From an uncultured Clostridia bacterium (GTDB lineage: Bacteria; Bacillota; Clostridia; Lachnospirales; Lachnospiraceae), in assembly GCA_945622055.1 (NCBI GenBank), contig CALZBV010000150.1, positions 1 to 6,001 of the forward strand: a stretch of 6,001 bases of DNA, read 5' to 3'. The position numbers and the translations under genes are program-made. Positions 5,933-6,001 of the stretch are shown here, one piece after another. Position 1 is the first letter of the stretch. Each line of letters opens with the position of its first letter. A model generated the notes under the pieces. It was not told where the DNA came from and did no database searches. It saw only the letters and a program-made list of their open reading frames with translations.

Positions 5933-6001
5933 ACTTACCTCCCCCATTCAGTAAAATTTCAAAACAGCAGTTACGATGTGTACTTCCCCGCTTACACTTT
6001 T
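5933..6001. other. Upstream region of the lipoprotein gene; no promoter recognised
   Basis: Apart from the Shine-Dalgarno GGGGAGG (minus strand) next to the lipoprotein ATG, I see no convincing -35/-10 pair in these 69 bases. The promoter may lie beyond the right edge, or the gene may follow another gene in an operon. Confidence 0.5.

Noticed and set aside
1..6001. tRNA or rRNA genes, CRISPR arrays, insertion sequences, riboswitches
   Set aside because: No cloverleaf or rRNA stretches, no regularly spaced repeats with unique spacers, no transposase motifs or terminal repeats, and the 50-nt operon leader is too short for a known riboswitch.

Overview
The window looks like a Gram-positive, Clostridia-type (Firmicutes/Bacillota) chromosome, most likely a gut Lachnospiraceae or relative. 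The taxonomy is inferred from purine-rich Shine-Dalgarno sites, a sigma-A type promoter, a small lipoprotein with a lipobox, and the gene content; no phylogenetic marker is present. Every real gene is on the minus strand, so the window reads right to left.

Layout from right to left: (i) 5333-5932, a 199-aa predicted lipoprotein of unknown function. (ii) 5082-5332, an intergenic region with a strong one-directional Rho-independent terminator for the lipoprotein transcript, then a sigma-A promoter overlapped by a 14-bp palindrome and several repeats that look like operators. (iii) 2607-5081, a cytoplasmic GH2 beta-mannosidase with both catalytic glutamates. (iv) 320-2524, a 734-aa fusion of a YihS/mannose-isomerase-like AGE-family sugar isomerase and a PfkB-family fructokinase. 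(v) 1-259, the N-terminal 86 residues of a LacI-family regulator that runs off the left edge. I see no terminator between (iii), (iv) and (v), so they read as one operon driven from about position 5150.

The genes form a short, self-consistent pathway. Beta-mannosides (mannobiose or short mannan or N-glycan-derived oligosaccharides) brought into the cell would be cut to mannose by the GH2 enzyme. The isomerase half of the fusion would turn mannose into fructose, and the kinase half would make fructose-6-phosphate for glycolysis. This route avoids mannose-6-phosphate and ManA. The LacI-type protein is the obvious candidate regulator. No transporter is in the window.

The most noteworthy observation is the fusion and its junction. 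The kinase begins with its own methionine, inside an A5 run. Removing one A would restore an ATGA stop/start overlap between two separate genes of normal length. The junction is therefore either a recent in-frame gene fusion or a one-base sequence error, and this should be settled before the protein is called bifunctional.
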